A stretch of DNA of 28,036 nt from Dokdonella_A sp937902695 (GTDB lineage: Bacteria; Pseudomonadota; Gammaproteobacteria; Xanthomonadales; Rhodanobacteraceae): the NCBI GenBank assembly GCA_048498135.1, contig JBEHYO010000045.1, positions 1 to 28,036 of the forward strand. The letters run 5' to 3'. Below the pieces are notes generated by a model. That model was not told where the DNA came from. It made no database searches and saw nothing but the letters and a program-made list of their open reading frames with translations. Made by a program: the position numbers and the translations under genes. Positions 14,718-21,935 of this stretch are shown here, in pieces (positions within the stretch are counted from its first letter, which is position 1; each line of letters begins with the position of its first letter).

Positions 14718-15203
14718 CTATTTGTTCGTCGAGTGATTGATGATGTGCGGGTCGTGCCCGAACTTCTGCCCGACCGCGCCGGCGACCCACACCCACAACT
14801 CGTAGTACCAGGTGAGGCCGTCATCGTTGTTGTCGATGACCGACAGTGACGCGTTGCCGGGACCCAGCGCATTCGCCGGGAAACTGAACTCCGTGCCGCT
14901 GTACGGGCCGGTGAGGTTTTTCGTCGGGCCGATCCAGCACGCGTTCGGCGCACCGCCCTGCGAGTAGATGCTCAGCGGACAGGCGCTTCCCCCGTACGTC
15001 AACGACGAGGTCTGGAGGTTGAACACGATGGCAATCACCTGTCCCTTCGTGTACGCCTTGGTGAAGTCGAGACTTCCGTCGGACGAGAGCAGCACGCCAG
15101 CCGGCAAGCCGCTGCCGGCCGTGAACGTGAAACTCAAGCCATTCGCAGGGCTTGTGCCCTTCCACGCGATGGCGAAGTTGATATTGGCCGTTGTTGCAGT
15201 CAT
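14718..15203 (-). CDS. Small beta-rich protein between the two TIR genes, possibly AidA/PixA-like
   Basis: This 161-residue soluble protein has no signal peptide or membrane helix. It is rich in G, S, T and aromatic residues and probably all-beta. The N-terminal part (INFAIAWKG...GLSFTFTAGSGLPAGV) and the C-terminal part (SLSVIDNNDDGLTWYYELWVWVAG, then KFGHDPHIINH) show the spacing of AidA/PixA inclusion-body proteins, which end in an aromatic strand and a D-P-x-I element. The resemblance is faint and I would not name the family. ATG 15203 follows an AGGGAG ribosome site. The gene is 26 bp after one TIR gene and 38 bp before the next, so it is surely in their operon. The context suggests a regulator, sensor or binding partner of the TIR proteins. 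Confidence 0.75.
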   Translation of the reverse strand: MTATTANINFAIAWKGTSPANGLSFTFTAGSGLPAGVLLSSDGSLDFTKAYTKGQVIAIVFNLQTSSLTYGGSACPLSIYSQGGAPNACWIGPTKNLTGPYSGTEFSFPANALGPGNASLSVIDNNDDGLTWYYELWVWVAGAVGQKFGHDPHIINHSTNK

Positions 15204-15229
15204 GGCTCGCTCTCCCTGGGTTTGACTTC

Positions 15230-17401
15230 TCAATGCCGCGGTGACGAAGGGCGCTGGTCGGCGACGGTCGCCGCGTGGTATTCGGTCTTGATGGCGATGA
15301 AGTCGGGATGCGCGTATCCGGCGTGCTCCCATTTCGCGACGATCGGGGCGGCTTCGTCGGCGCGTCCGAGACGCAGGAGTGCCGTGGCGAGGATCGTCTG
15401 CATCGCGGCATCCTCGCGTTGCTGTTCGGGACCGAGCACCGCGACGACGCGTCCCCACGCCTCGCGCGCATCGTCGGTGCGCTGCATTGCGCGGCATTCG
15501 TCGCCGATCGCGAGCAGCGCCGCGGCGAGTTGCCAGCGGATCGGCTGATCGCCTTCCCTGTCGGCCGGTTTAAGCGCGTCGATGCGCGCGACGACTTCGC
15601 GTGAGCGTTCCAGGGCAGCAGCGTGGTTGCCTGCTTGCGCCGCGAGCGCGGCCTGCAACGACTGACACCGGCTGAGATGAAAGCCGCGCCAGCGCACGAC
15701 GCTCGCGTCGCGCTTCACGAGATCGTGCGCAAGCGTGCACGAACGCGCTGCCGCCTCGCCCGCGAGCTTGGGATCGGTAAGGCGGAATGCAACTTCGCCG
15801 TAGAACGCATTGACATCGGCGCCGATATCGGTCCAGAGCGTGTTGTCGGGTTCGGTCTTCATCAGCGAATCGGCGAGTGTCGTCGCAATGCGAAGCTGTT
15901 CGAGTGCCTCGGGCAGCCTGCCTTTTGCCGCCGACAATCGCGCCAGCGCCGAACGCGCGACCAGTTCGCCACGTCGGGCATCGTTGTTGTTCGCGTCGGT
16001 GGCGAGCACCGACGCGTAGATCGCAAGCTCCGCCATGCGCTGCTCGCGCGCGGCGTCGAACGACCCGACTTTTTCGCGTGCATCGGCGAGCCACGCGCGC
16101 GACTGCGCTTCTTCGAGCTGGAGCCCGGCGTCGTCCGGCGTCGCCTTTGCGAGCGCGGATGAAATCGCGAGCGAACGCTCGAACGCAGGCGCGGCTTCGG
16201 CCGACCGCCCTTCCTTGACCAGCAGCGTGCCGAGATTGGTGTACGCGTAGCCGACCTCGGCCTGCCACTCGGGCTTGCCGGGATCGATCGCGACGAGCCG
16301 CTCGGCGAGCACCTTGTATTCCTCGAACGATTTCTCGGCGACGTCGTTCTGGCCGCGCTGGAACGCAACCGCGCCGACCCAGTAGACGCTCTGCGCATGA
16401 TCGAAGATGCGCTGCCCGTCGTTCGGCGCACGCGACAGCAGCTCGCCGGTGCTGTGCGAGGCCTCCTCGAAGACTTCGAGGGCGTGATCGAGATTCCCGC
16501 GCGTATTGTCGACCTCGCCGATGAGATGCAACGCGCGGGCGCGCCGCCCGAGCGAATCCGCATCGAGCGCACCGGCATCCTGCGCCGCGTAATACTTGAG
16601 CGCCCGCTCGCCGACCGAATCGAGCGCATCGAGCCGCCCGACCGGCTCGAGCTTCTTGCGCAGATCGCCGAGCATGAACTCGATCAGGCCTTCGGCTTCG
16701 CCGCGCTGCGCGATCGCTTCGCTGCGTGCGCGGAGCGCATAGACGCTCAAGCCGCCGGTCAGCAGCATGCCGGCAAACGACGCGGCGGCGAGCAATGCCC
16801 ACTTGCGGTTGCGGCGCTGCTGCTCGCGCTGCTTCAGCGTGTCGAAGCCGACGTCGAGGAGCCCGGCGATGAGCTTGAGCCGTGCGTTCGCCTTGCCGTC
16901 CTTGCCGGGCCTGACGTCCGCCGCGATCGGCTCGGTGCGTTCGCGGGTCGTATTGCCGTTCGTATCGACGCCGAAGCGCAACGCACTGCAAAAGCATTCT
17001 TCGTTCGCGCGGCCGTCGATATCGGTCGCGTCGGGCTCGCCGTCGACGATGAGGCAGAAGATGCGGTCCGCGCGGCCGAGGCGTTTGTAGGCGCGAACTT
17101 CCGCGTCGACCCAGCGCGACGTCGCCGCGGCGGGCGAGCAGATCACGATCAGGTTCGCCGACGCGGCGAGCGCCTCGTCGACCTTGCCGCCGAGATCGGT
17201 CGCGCTCGGCAGCTCGTCGCGGTCGCGGAAGATCGGAGCGAGGCGTCGCGGGATGACGCCGGCCGCGGTCGTCGTGCCGACGAGGCGGCTGGGGACGCGA
17301 TAGGTCTCGATCGCCTTGTGCAGCCAGCGCGCCCAGGTCTCGTCCCGGTGGCTGTAGCTGACGAACGCGCGGTACCTGAAGCGTATCGCCCCGGTTGCCA
17401 T
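15230..17401 (-). CDS. TIR-TM-TPR protein 2 (first gene of the operon)
   Basis: The 723-residue protein has the same architecture as the protein encoded at 12469-14679. The TIR domain has YRAFVSYSHRD, FRDRDELPS and NLIVICSPAAATSRWVDAEV, with E101 as the candidate catalytic glutamate. The linker is EPIAADVRPGKDGKANARLKLIAGLLDVGFD, the membrane helix spans about 201-223, and a shared block GLIEFMLGDLRKKLEPVGRLDALDSVG precedes TPR-like repeats such as GYAYTNLGTLLVKEGRSAEAAPAFERS. The end (AGYAHPDFIAIKTEYH) matches the paralogue's GYRHPDLVAIAATHG. Parts of the two genes are almost identical in DNA (30 identical bases at 14422-14451 and 17133-17162), pointing to fairly recent duplication or gene conversion. 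ATG 17401 has a GAGG site. A CRP/Clp-like palindrome lies 57-72 bases upstream. Confidence 0.86.
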   Translation of the reverse strand: MATGAIRFRYRAFVSYSHRDETWARWLHKAIETYRVPSRLVGTTTAAGVIPRRLAPIFRDRDELPSATDLGGKVDEALAASANLIVICSPAAATSRWVDAEVRAYKRLGRADRIFCLIVDGEPDATDIDGRANEECFCSALRFGVDTNGNTTRERTEPIAADVRPGKDGKANARLKLIAGLLDVGFDTLKQREQQRRNRKWALLAAASFAGMLLTGGLSVYALRARSEAIAQRGEAEGLIEFMLGDLRKKLEPVGRLDALDSVGERALKYYAAQDAGALDADSLGRRARALHLIGEVDNTRGNLDHALEVFEEASHSTGELLSRAPNDGQRIFDHAQSVYWVGAVAFQRGQNDVAEKSFEEYKVLAERLVAIDPGKPEWQAEVGYAYTNLGTLLVKEGRSAEAAPAFERSLAISSALAKATPDDAGLQLEEAQSRAWLADAREKVGSFDAAREQRMAELAIYASVLATDANNNDARRGELVARSALARLSAAKGRLPEALEQLRIATTLADSLMKTEPDNTLWTDIGADVNAFYGEVAFRLTDPKLAGEAAARSCTLAHDLVKRDASVVRWRGFHLSRCQSLQAALAAQAGNHAAALERSREVVARIDALKPADREGDQPIRWQLAAALLAIGDECRAMQRTDDAREAWGRVVAVLGPEQQREDAAMQTILATALLRLGRADEAAPIVAKWEHAGYAHPDFIAIKTEYHAATVADQRPSSPRH

Positions 17402-17685
17402 CGCCCGGCCCTCGCGCCGCGGCCCCGACGGCGCTGATAGTCATGAGCCTACCAAAACGTGATTTGCGTCACACTTTAAATCGTTGTAGGAAAACGCCGA
17501 TTTCGCGTGTCGGCCATTGGGGGCGCCGCCGCGGGCGCCATGCGGCGGCATTGTCCTAAGCGCCTATTCCGGCTCGCAAAAGTAGCCGGAGGACGCGGCG
17601 CCGGAATCATCCGGAGCGGCCCGTCAAGCCTTGCCGGGTCGGCATGCGGGCCTTACGCTGGCGGCTGCCTCCGCGCCCCGCCTCC
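17402..17685. promoter_or_regulatory. Divergent promoter region between the TIR operon and dnaE
   Basis: These 284 bases separate the minus-strand TIR operon (start 17401) from plus-strand dnaE (start 17686). The AT-rich core at about 17446-17500 contains the CRP/Clp-like palindrome and TTTAAAT. On the TIR strand TATCAG at 17435-17440 could serve as a poor -10 about 26 bases from the palindrome centre. For dnaE I see no good -35/-10 pair. The dnaE-proximal part is very G+C-rich and holds nothing I recognise. Confidence 0.45.
17458..17473. promoter_or_regulatory. CRP/Clp-type operator
   Basis: CGTGATTTGCGTCACA fits the CRP-family consensus TGTGA-N6-TCACA at nine of the ten specified positions. 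Xanthomonadales use Clp, a CRP homologue that recognises essentially the same site. Its centre is 64 bases from the TIR operon start codon, a distance compatible with activation. It could instead act on dnaE, whose start is about 220 bases away on the other side. Confidence 0.5.
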
Positions 17686-20600
17686 ATGCCTGCGGAATTC
17701 ATCCATCTTCACGTCCACAGCGAGTACTCGCTGATCGACTCGACGATCCGGGTCGGCGATCTCGTCGAGGCGTCCGTGCGCGCGGGCATGCCGGCGGTGG
17801 CGCTGACGGACCAGACCAACCTGTTCGCGCTGGTCAAGTTCTACCGGGCGGCGGAAGCGGCGGGCATCAAGCCGATCGCGGGCTGCGACCTCTGGGTCGG
17901 GCATCGCGAGGATCGCGCGCAGCCGCAGCGGCTGACCGTGCTCTGCCAGAACCGCGAGGGTTATCTCAATCTCTCGCGCCTGCTCTCGCGTGCCTACGCG
18001 GAAGGTCGCCACGGCGAGATCGCGATCGTCGACATCGACTGGCTCGACCAGGCGAACGCCGGGCTGATCGCGCTGGCGGGACGCGAGAGCGAGATCGGGC
18101 GCCTGCTGATCGGCGGCCGCGACGATTACGCACGCGCGCGCGCCGAGCGCATGCGCGCGCGGTTCCCCGATCGCTTCTACCTCGAGGCATCGCGCACGCA
18201 TCGCCCGAACGAAGACGTGTTCCTCGACGGCGCGCTCGCGCTCGGCGAGATGCTCGATCTCCCGATTGTCGCGACGAACGACGTGCGATTCCTGTCGCGC
18301 GACGATTTCGAGGCGCACGAGGCACGTGTCTGCATCCACGCGGGCCGCGTGCTCGCCGATCCGAAGCGCCCGCGCGACTACTCGCCGGAGCAGTATCTGA
18401 AGTCGCCGGACGAGATGGCGGCGCTCTTCGCGGATCTGCCCGAGCTGATCGAAAACTCGGTAGAGCTCGCCAAGCGCTGCAATCTCGAGCTCAGCTTCGG
18501 CAAATACTTCCTGCCGGTGTTTCCGGTTCCGGAAGAACACACGCTCGACAGCTTCATCCGCAGCAGCGCGCGCGACGGCCTTGCCGGCCGTCTCGTCAGG
18601 CATCCGCCCGCAGCCGGCTTCGCGCGCGAGGACTACGACGCGCGCCTCGAGCTCGAGCTCGGCGTCATCCTGCAGATGGGCTTTGCAGGCTACTTCCTGA
18701 TCGTCGCCGACTTCATCAACTGGGCGAAGCAGCACGATATCCCGGTCGGGCCCGGACGCGGCTCGGGCGCGGGCTCGCTCGTCGCATACGCGCTCGGCAT
18801 CACCGACATCGATCCGCTGCAGTACGACCTCCTGTTCGAGCGCCTGCTCAATCCCGAACGCGTGTCGATGCCGGACTTCGACGTCGACTTCTGCATGGAC
18901 CGCCGCGACGAGGTCATCGACTACGTCGCCGAAAAGTACGGCCGCGACCGCGTCAGCCAGATCATCACGTACGGCACGATGGCGGCGAAGGCCGTGCTGC
19001 GCGACACCGGCCGCGTGCTGGGCATGCCGTACGGCCAGGTCGACCGCATCGCGAAGCTGCTGCCGAAGATGCCGCTCGACCTGTCGCTCGAGGACGCACT
19101 CGGGCGCTCGGAGAAATCGCGCAAGGAACCCGATCGCGTCGTCGCCGAGTTCAAGCAGCTCTACGCGACCGACGAGGAGGTCAAGGAGCTGGTCGATCTC
19201 GCGCTGAAGCTCGAGGACCTGACGCGCAACGCCGGCAAGCACGCCGGCGGCGTGGTCATCGCGCCGGGACCGCTCACGGATTACTCGCCGCTCTTCTCCG
19301 AAGACGGCGGCGACGGCCTCGTCACGCAGTTCGACAAGGACGACGTAGAGGCGGTCGGCCTCGTCAAGTTCGACTTCCTCGGCCTTCGCACGCTGACGAT
19401 CATCGACTGGGCGGTCAAGGCGATCAACGTCAGGCGCGCCGTGCGCGGCGAGATGCCGATCGACATCGCGACGCTGCCGACGGACGACGCCGCGAGCTAT
19501 GCGCTGCTGAAGCGTTGCCAGACGACCGCGGTGTTCCAGCTCGAATCACGCGGCATGCGCGATCTCGTCAAGAAGCTGCAGCCCGACACGTTCGAGGACA
19601 TCATCGCGCTCGTCGCGCTGTTCCGTCCGGGTCCGCTGCAATCGGGCATGGTCGACGATTTCATCGCGCGCAAGCACGGCCGCGCCGAAGTCAGCTATCC
19701 GCATGCGCTGCTCGAGCCGATCCTGAAACCGACGTACGGCGTCATCGTCTATCAGGAACAGGTGATGCAGATCGCGCAGGTGCTCGCCGGCTACTCGCTC
19801 GGTGGCGCCGACCTGCTGCGCCGCGCGATGGGCAAGAAAAAGCCCGAGGAGATGGCCAAGCAACGCGTCACGTTCGAGGCTGGCGCCGCGGCGAACGGCA
19901 TCGACGCGCACCTCGCGAGCGCGATCTTCGACCTGATGGAGAAGTTCGCCGAATACGGCTTCAACAAGTCGCATTCGGCCGCGTATGCGCTGGTCGCGTA
20001 CCAGACCGCGTGGCTGAAGGCGCATTACCCCGCCGAGTTCATGGCGGCGGTGCTGTCGGCCGACATGGACAACACCGACAAGGTCGTCAACTTCCTCGCC
20101 GAAGCGCGCGCGATCCACCTCGTCGTGCAGCCGCCCGATATCAACGCATCGAACTACATGTTCGAGGCGCGCGACGACAGGGCGATCGTCTACGGCCTCG
20201 GCGCGGTCAAGGGCGTCGGCCGCGGCGCTGTCGAGTCGATCGTCGAGGCGCGCACCCGCGGCGGCGCGTTCCGCGACATCGCCGATTTCTGCCGGCGCAT
20301 CGACGCGCAGCGCATCAACAAGCGCGTGTTCGAAGCGCTGATCCTCTCGGGTTCGATGGATGCGCTCGCGCCCAACCGCGCCAGCCTGATGCTGCAGCTG
20401 CCCGAAGCCGTGCGCGCCGCCGAGCAGCACGCACGCGACGCCGAGGCGGGACAGCACGACATGTTCGGCGCGGTCGCGGCGAGCGCCATCGAGTCGACGC
20501 CGTTGCCGACCACCAGCGAATGGCCGATCGAGCGCAAGCTCGCCGGCGAGCGCGAGACGCTCGGGCACTATCTCTCGGGCCATCCGACCGATTCGTGGAA

Positions 20601-21189
20601 AGGGCTCATCGCGCGCGTCGCGACGTCGCCGATCGGCGAGATCGAGCACCACTACAAGCCGCTGGGTCCGCATGAGCGGCGTGGGCGATTCTCCGATCAG
20701 TCGTACACGATCGCAGGCCAGGTCATCGCGATCCGCAAGCGCGGCGACGCGATGGCTTTCGTGCAGGTCGAGGACTGGTCGGGGCGCATCGAAGTCAGTC
20801 TCTTCCGCGAAGCGTGGGTCGAGTACGGCCCGCTGCTGACGCGCGATGCGATCCTCGTCTTCGACGGCGGGCTCAGCTTCGACGAGTTCTCCGGCAACTT
20901 CCAGCTTCGCGTGAACTCGGTGGCGACGATCGAATCGGCCTGCGAGCGGAGCGCGCGCGTGCTGCGCGTCAGACTCAACGGCGTGCACGGCGATTTCATC
21001 GCACGCTTGCAGCACACGCTCGCCGCACACCGCGGCGGCGCAACGCCGGTGCGCCTCACCTATCACAACGCGGCGGGACAAGCCGAGATCGAGCTCGGCG
21101 CGGAGTGGCGCGTGCGTGCGACGCCTGCGTTGAAGGACAGCCTGCAGGCGCTCGACGGCGTTGTCGCGGCGGAGCTCGTGTTCGGCTGA
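17686..21189 (+). CDS. dnaE: DNA polymerase III alpha subunit
   Basis: This is the replicative polymerase catalytic subunit, 1167 residues, close to the ~1160 of E. coli. The PHP domain opens with FIHLHVHSEYSLIDST. The polymerase active site is seen in GPGRGSGAGSLVAYALGITDIDP and PDFDVDF (396-402), with the catalytic aspartates. The fingers/tiny-finger region has NAGKHAGGVV and FQLESRGMRDL, and GFNKSHSAAYALVAYQTAWLKAHYP follows. QHDMF near residue 926 is the expected beta-clamp-binding pentapeptide. The C-terminal OB fold (YTIAGQVIAIRKRGDAMAFVQVEDWSGRIEVSLF) is intact. ATG 17686 (MPAEFIHLHVHSEY) is used because the family starts just before the PHP domain; the upstream in-frame ATG at 17644 adds an unconserved basic stretch. 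In related genomes it directly follows rnhB. Confidence 0.98.
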   Translation: MPAEFIHLHVHSEYSLIDSTIRVGDLVEASVRAGMPAVALTDQTNLFALVKFYRAAEAAGIKPIAGCDLWVGHREDRAQPQRLTVLCQNREGYLNLSRLLSRAYAEGRHGEIAIVDIDWLDQANAGLIALAGRESEIGRLLIGGRDDYARARAERMRARFPDRFYLEASRTHRPNEDVFLDGALALGEMLDLPIVATNDVRFLSRDDFEAHEARVCIHAGRVLADPKRPRDYSPEQYLKSPDEMAALFADLPELIENSVELAKRCNLELSFGKYFLPVFPVPEEHTLDSFIRSSARDGLAGRLVRHPPAAGFAREDYDARLELELGVILQMGFAGYFLIVADFINWAKQHDIPVGPGRGSGAGSLVAYALGITDIDPLQYDLLFERLLNPERVSMPDFDVDFCMDRRDEVIDYVAEKYGRDRVSQIITYGTMAAKAVLRDTGRVLGMPYGQVDRIAKLLPKMPLDLSLEDALGRSEKSRKEPDRVVAEFKQLYATDEEVKELVDLALKLEDLTRNAGKHAGGVVIAPGPLTDYSPLFSEDGGDGLVTQFDKDDVEAVGLVKFDFLGLRTLTIIDWAVKAINVRRAVRGEMPIDIATLPTDDAASYALLKRCQTTAVFQLESRGMRDLVKKLQPDTFEDIIALVALFRPGPLQSGMVDDFIARKHGRAEVSYPHALLEPILKPTYGVIVYQEQVMQIAQVLAGYSLGGADLLRRAMGKKKPEEMAKQRVTFEAGAAANGIDAHLASAIFDLMEKFAEYGFNKSHSAAYALVAYQTAWLKAHYPAEFMAAVLSADMDNTDKVVNFLAEARAIHLVVQPPDINASNYMFEARDDRAIVYGLGAVKGVGRGAVESIVEARTRGGAFRDIADFCRRIDAQRINKRVFEALILSGSMDALAPNRASLMLQLPEAVRAAEQHARDAEAGQHDMFGAVAASAIESTPLPTTSEWPIERKLAGERETLGHYLSGHPTDSWKGLIARVATSPIGEIEHHYKPLGPHERRGRFSDQSYTIAGQVIAIRKRGDAMAFVQVEDWSGRIEVSLFREAWVEYGPLLTRDAILVFDGGLSFDEFSGNFQLRVNSVATIESACERSARVLRVRLNGVHGDFIARLQHTLAAHRGGATPVRLTYHNAAGQAEIELGAEWRVRATPALKDSLQALDGVVAAELVFG

Positions 21190-21258
21190 CCCGCATCCCG
21201 GACGTTTCGGACGCGCTTCGTCGGGCCTGGGCCATCGCGGCCTTGCGTCCGCCATGAT

Positions 21259-21276
21259 GTGATACTAAAGTGTCAC
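21259..21276. promoter_or_regulatory. Imperfect palindrome upstream of the antitoxin, probable autoregulatory operator
   Basis: GTGATACTAAAGTGTCAC reads nearly the same on both strands (seven of nine pairs match), and it ends three bases before the antitoxin ATG. Phd/YefM-type antitoxins repress their own operons by binding such short palindromes, so this is the likely operator. GATACT or TAAAGT inside it could be the -10 element, which would leave almost no leader. Confidence 0.45.
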
Positions 21277-21279
21277 TAC

Positions 21280-21540
21280 ATGCGAACCGAGCTTGTGACA
21301 ACTCTGAAGCGCCAGGCCACCGAGCTCCTGGACGATCTCGCGCGCGACAAGAAGCCGATCCTGATCACGCAGCACGGCGTGCCGAGCGCCGTGCTCGTCG
21401 ATGTCGAGAGTTACGAGCGGCAGCAATCGCGCATGGCAATCCTAGAAGGCATCGCGCGTGGCGAGCAGGCGCTGGCGGACGGCCGCACGCTGACCCATGC
21501 GCAGGTCAAGGAACATTTCGCGAAGAAGTGGCTGAGATAG
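21280..21540 (+). CDS. Phd/YefM-family antitoxin
   Basis: The 86-residue protein has the standard Phd/YefM pattern: an N-terminal DNA-binding part (MRTELVTTLKRQATELLDDL), then KKPILITQHGVPSAVLVDVESYE, the strand-loop-strand core of the family, and a charged C-terminal tail that normally wraps the toxin. ATG 21280 is preferred over the GTG at 21259, because the latter would overlap the operator-like palindrome and add seven unconserved residues. Its end overlaps the toxin start by 13 bases. The pair sits between dnaE and accA, which are usually adjacent, so it is a small insertion in the housekeeping cluster. Confidence 0.85.
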   Translation: MRTELVTTLKRQATELLDDLARDKKPILITQHGVPSAVLVDVESYERQQSRMAILEGIARGEQALADGRTLTHAQVKEHFAKKWLR

Positions 21541-21839
21541 TCTGGACCGAGCCCGCGCGGATCGATCTCGAAGCGATCCACGACTACGTCGCGATCGAAA
21601 GCCCCGCTGCGGCCATCGCTCTCGTTGCCCGGATCCTGCGTCATGTTGATCAGCTCGCGCGGCATCCCGACAGCGGCAGCTGGTTGCCCGAGCTCGGCCG
21701 CTCGCGCTATCGCCAGATTGTCGAGCCGCCGTGCCGCGTCTTCTACCGCCGGGCCGGCCGCACGGTTGCGATCCTCCATGTGATCCGTTCCGAGCGCGTG
21801 CTCGATGTGCGCCGGCTCGAAACAAGCCTGAACGAGTGA
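21528..21839 (+). CDS. ParE/RelE-superfamily toxin
   Basis: The 103-residue protein begins with GTG 21528, giving MAEIVWTEPARIDLEAIHDY, the typical first strand and helix of ParE/RelE toxins. The middle has HPDSGSWLPELGRSRYRQIVEPPCRVFYRR, and the end VAILHVIRSERVLDVRRL matches the last strands of the family, with the usual Arg-rich active face. ParE members poison gyrase while RelE members cleave mRNA on ribosomes; the family resemblance here (R-x-L/I-V-x-P-x-R-V-x-Y-R) leans towards ParE but does not settle the target. The GTG start within the antitoxin gene implies translational coupling. The frame upstream of 21528 in this register is only the antitoxin gene's shadow. Confidence 0.85.
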   Translation: MAEIVWTEPARIDLEAIHDYVAIESPAAAIALVARILRHVDQLARHPDSGSWLPELGRSRYRQIVEPPCRVFYRRAGRTVAILHVIRSERVLDVRRLETSLNE

Positions 21840-21889
21840 CTGCGGCAGCCCCATCCTTGCGCTGGCGGAGCCCTCCCGCCCCGGCGCGC

Positions 21890-21895
21890 TATACT
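21890..21895 (+). promoter_or_regulatory. Candidate -10 element for accA
   Basis: TATACT differs from TATAAT at one base and lies 41 bases before the accA ATG, flanked by GGCGCG and CGCGCC, which could pair. No -35 box is found at the right spacing, so accA may use an activator or depend partly on readthrough. Confidence 0.3.
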
Positions 21896-21935
21896 TCGCG
21901 CCTTTGCGCCCGCCTCCCGGCGCGAACGTCGCCGA

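Noticed and set aside
3375..17685. Prophage or integrative element
   Set aside because: No integrase, transposase, phage structural gene or tRNA target is visible; only a 10-bp edge repeat hints at insertion.
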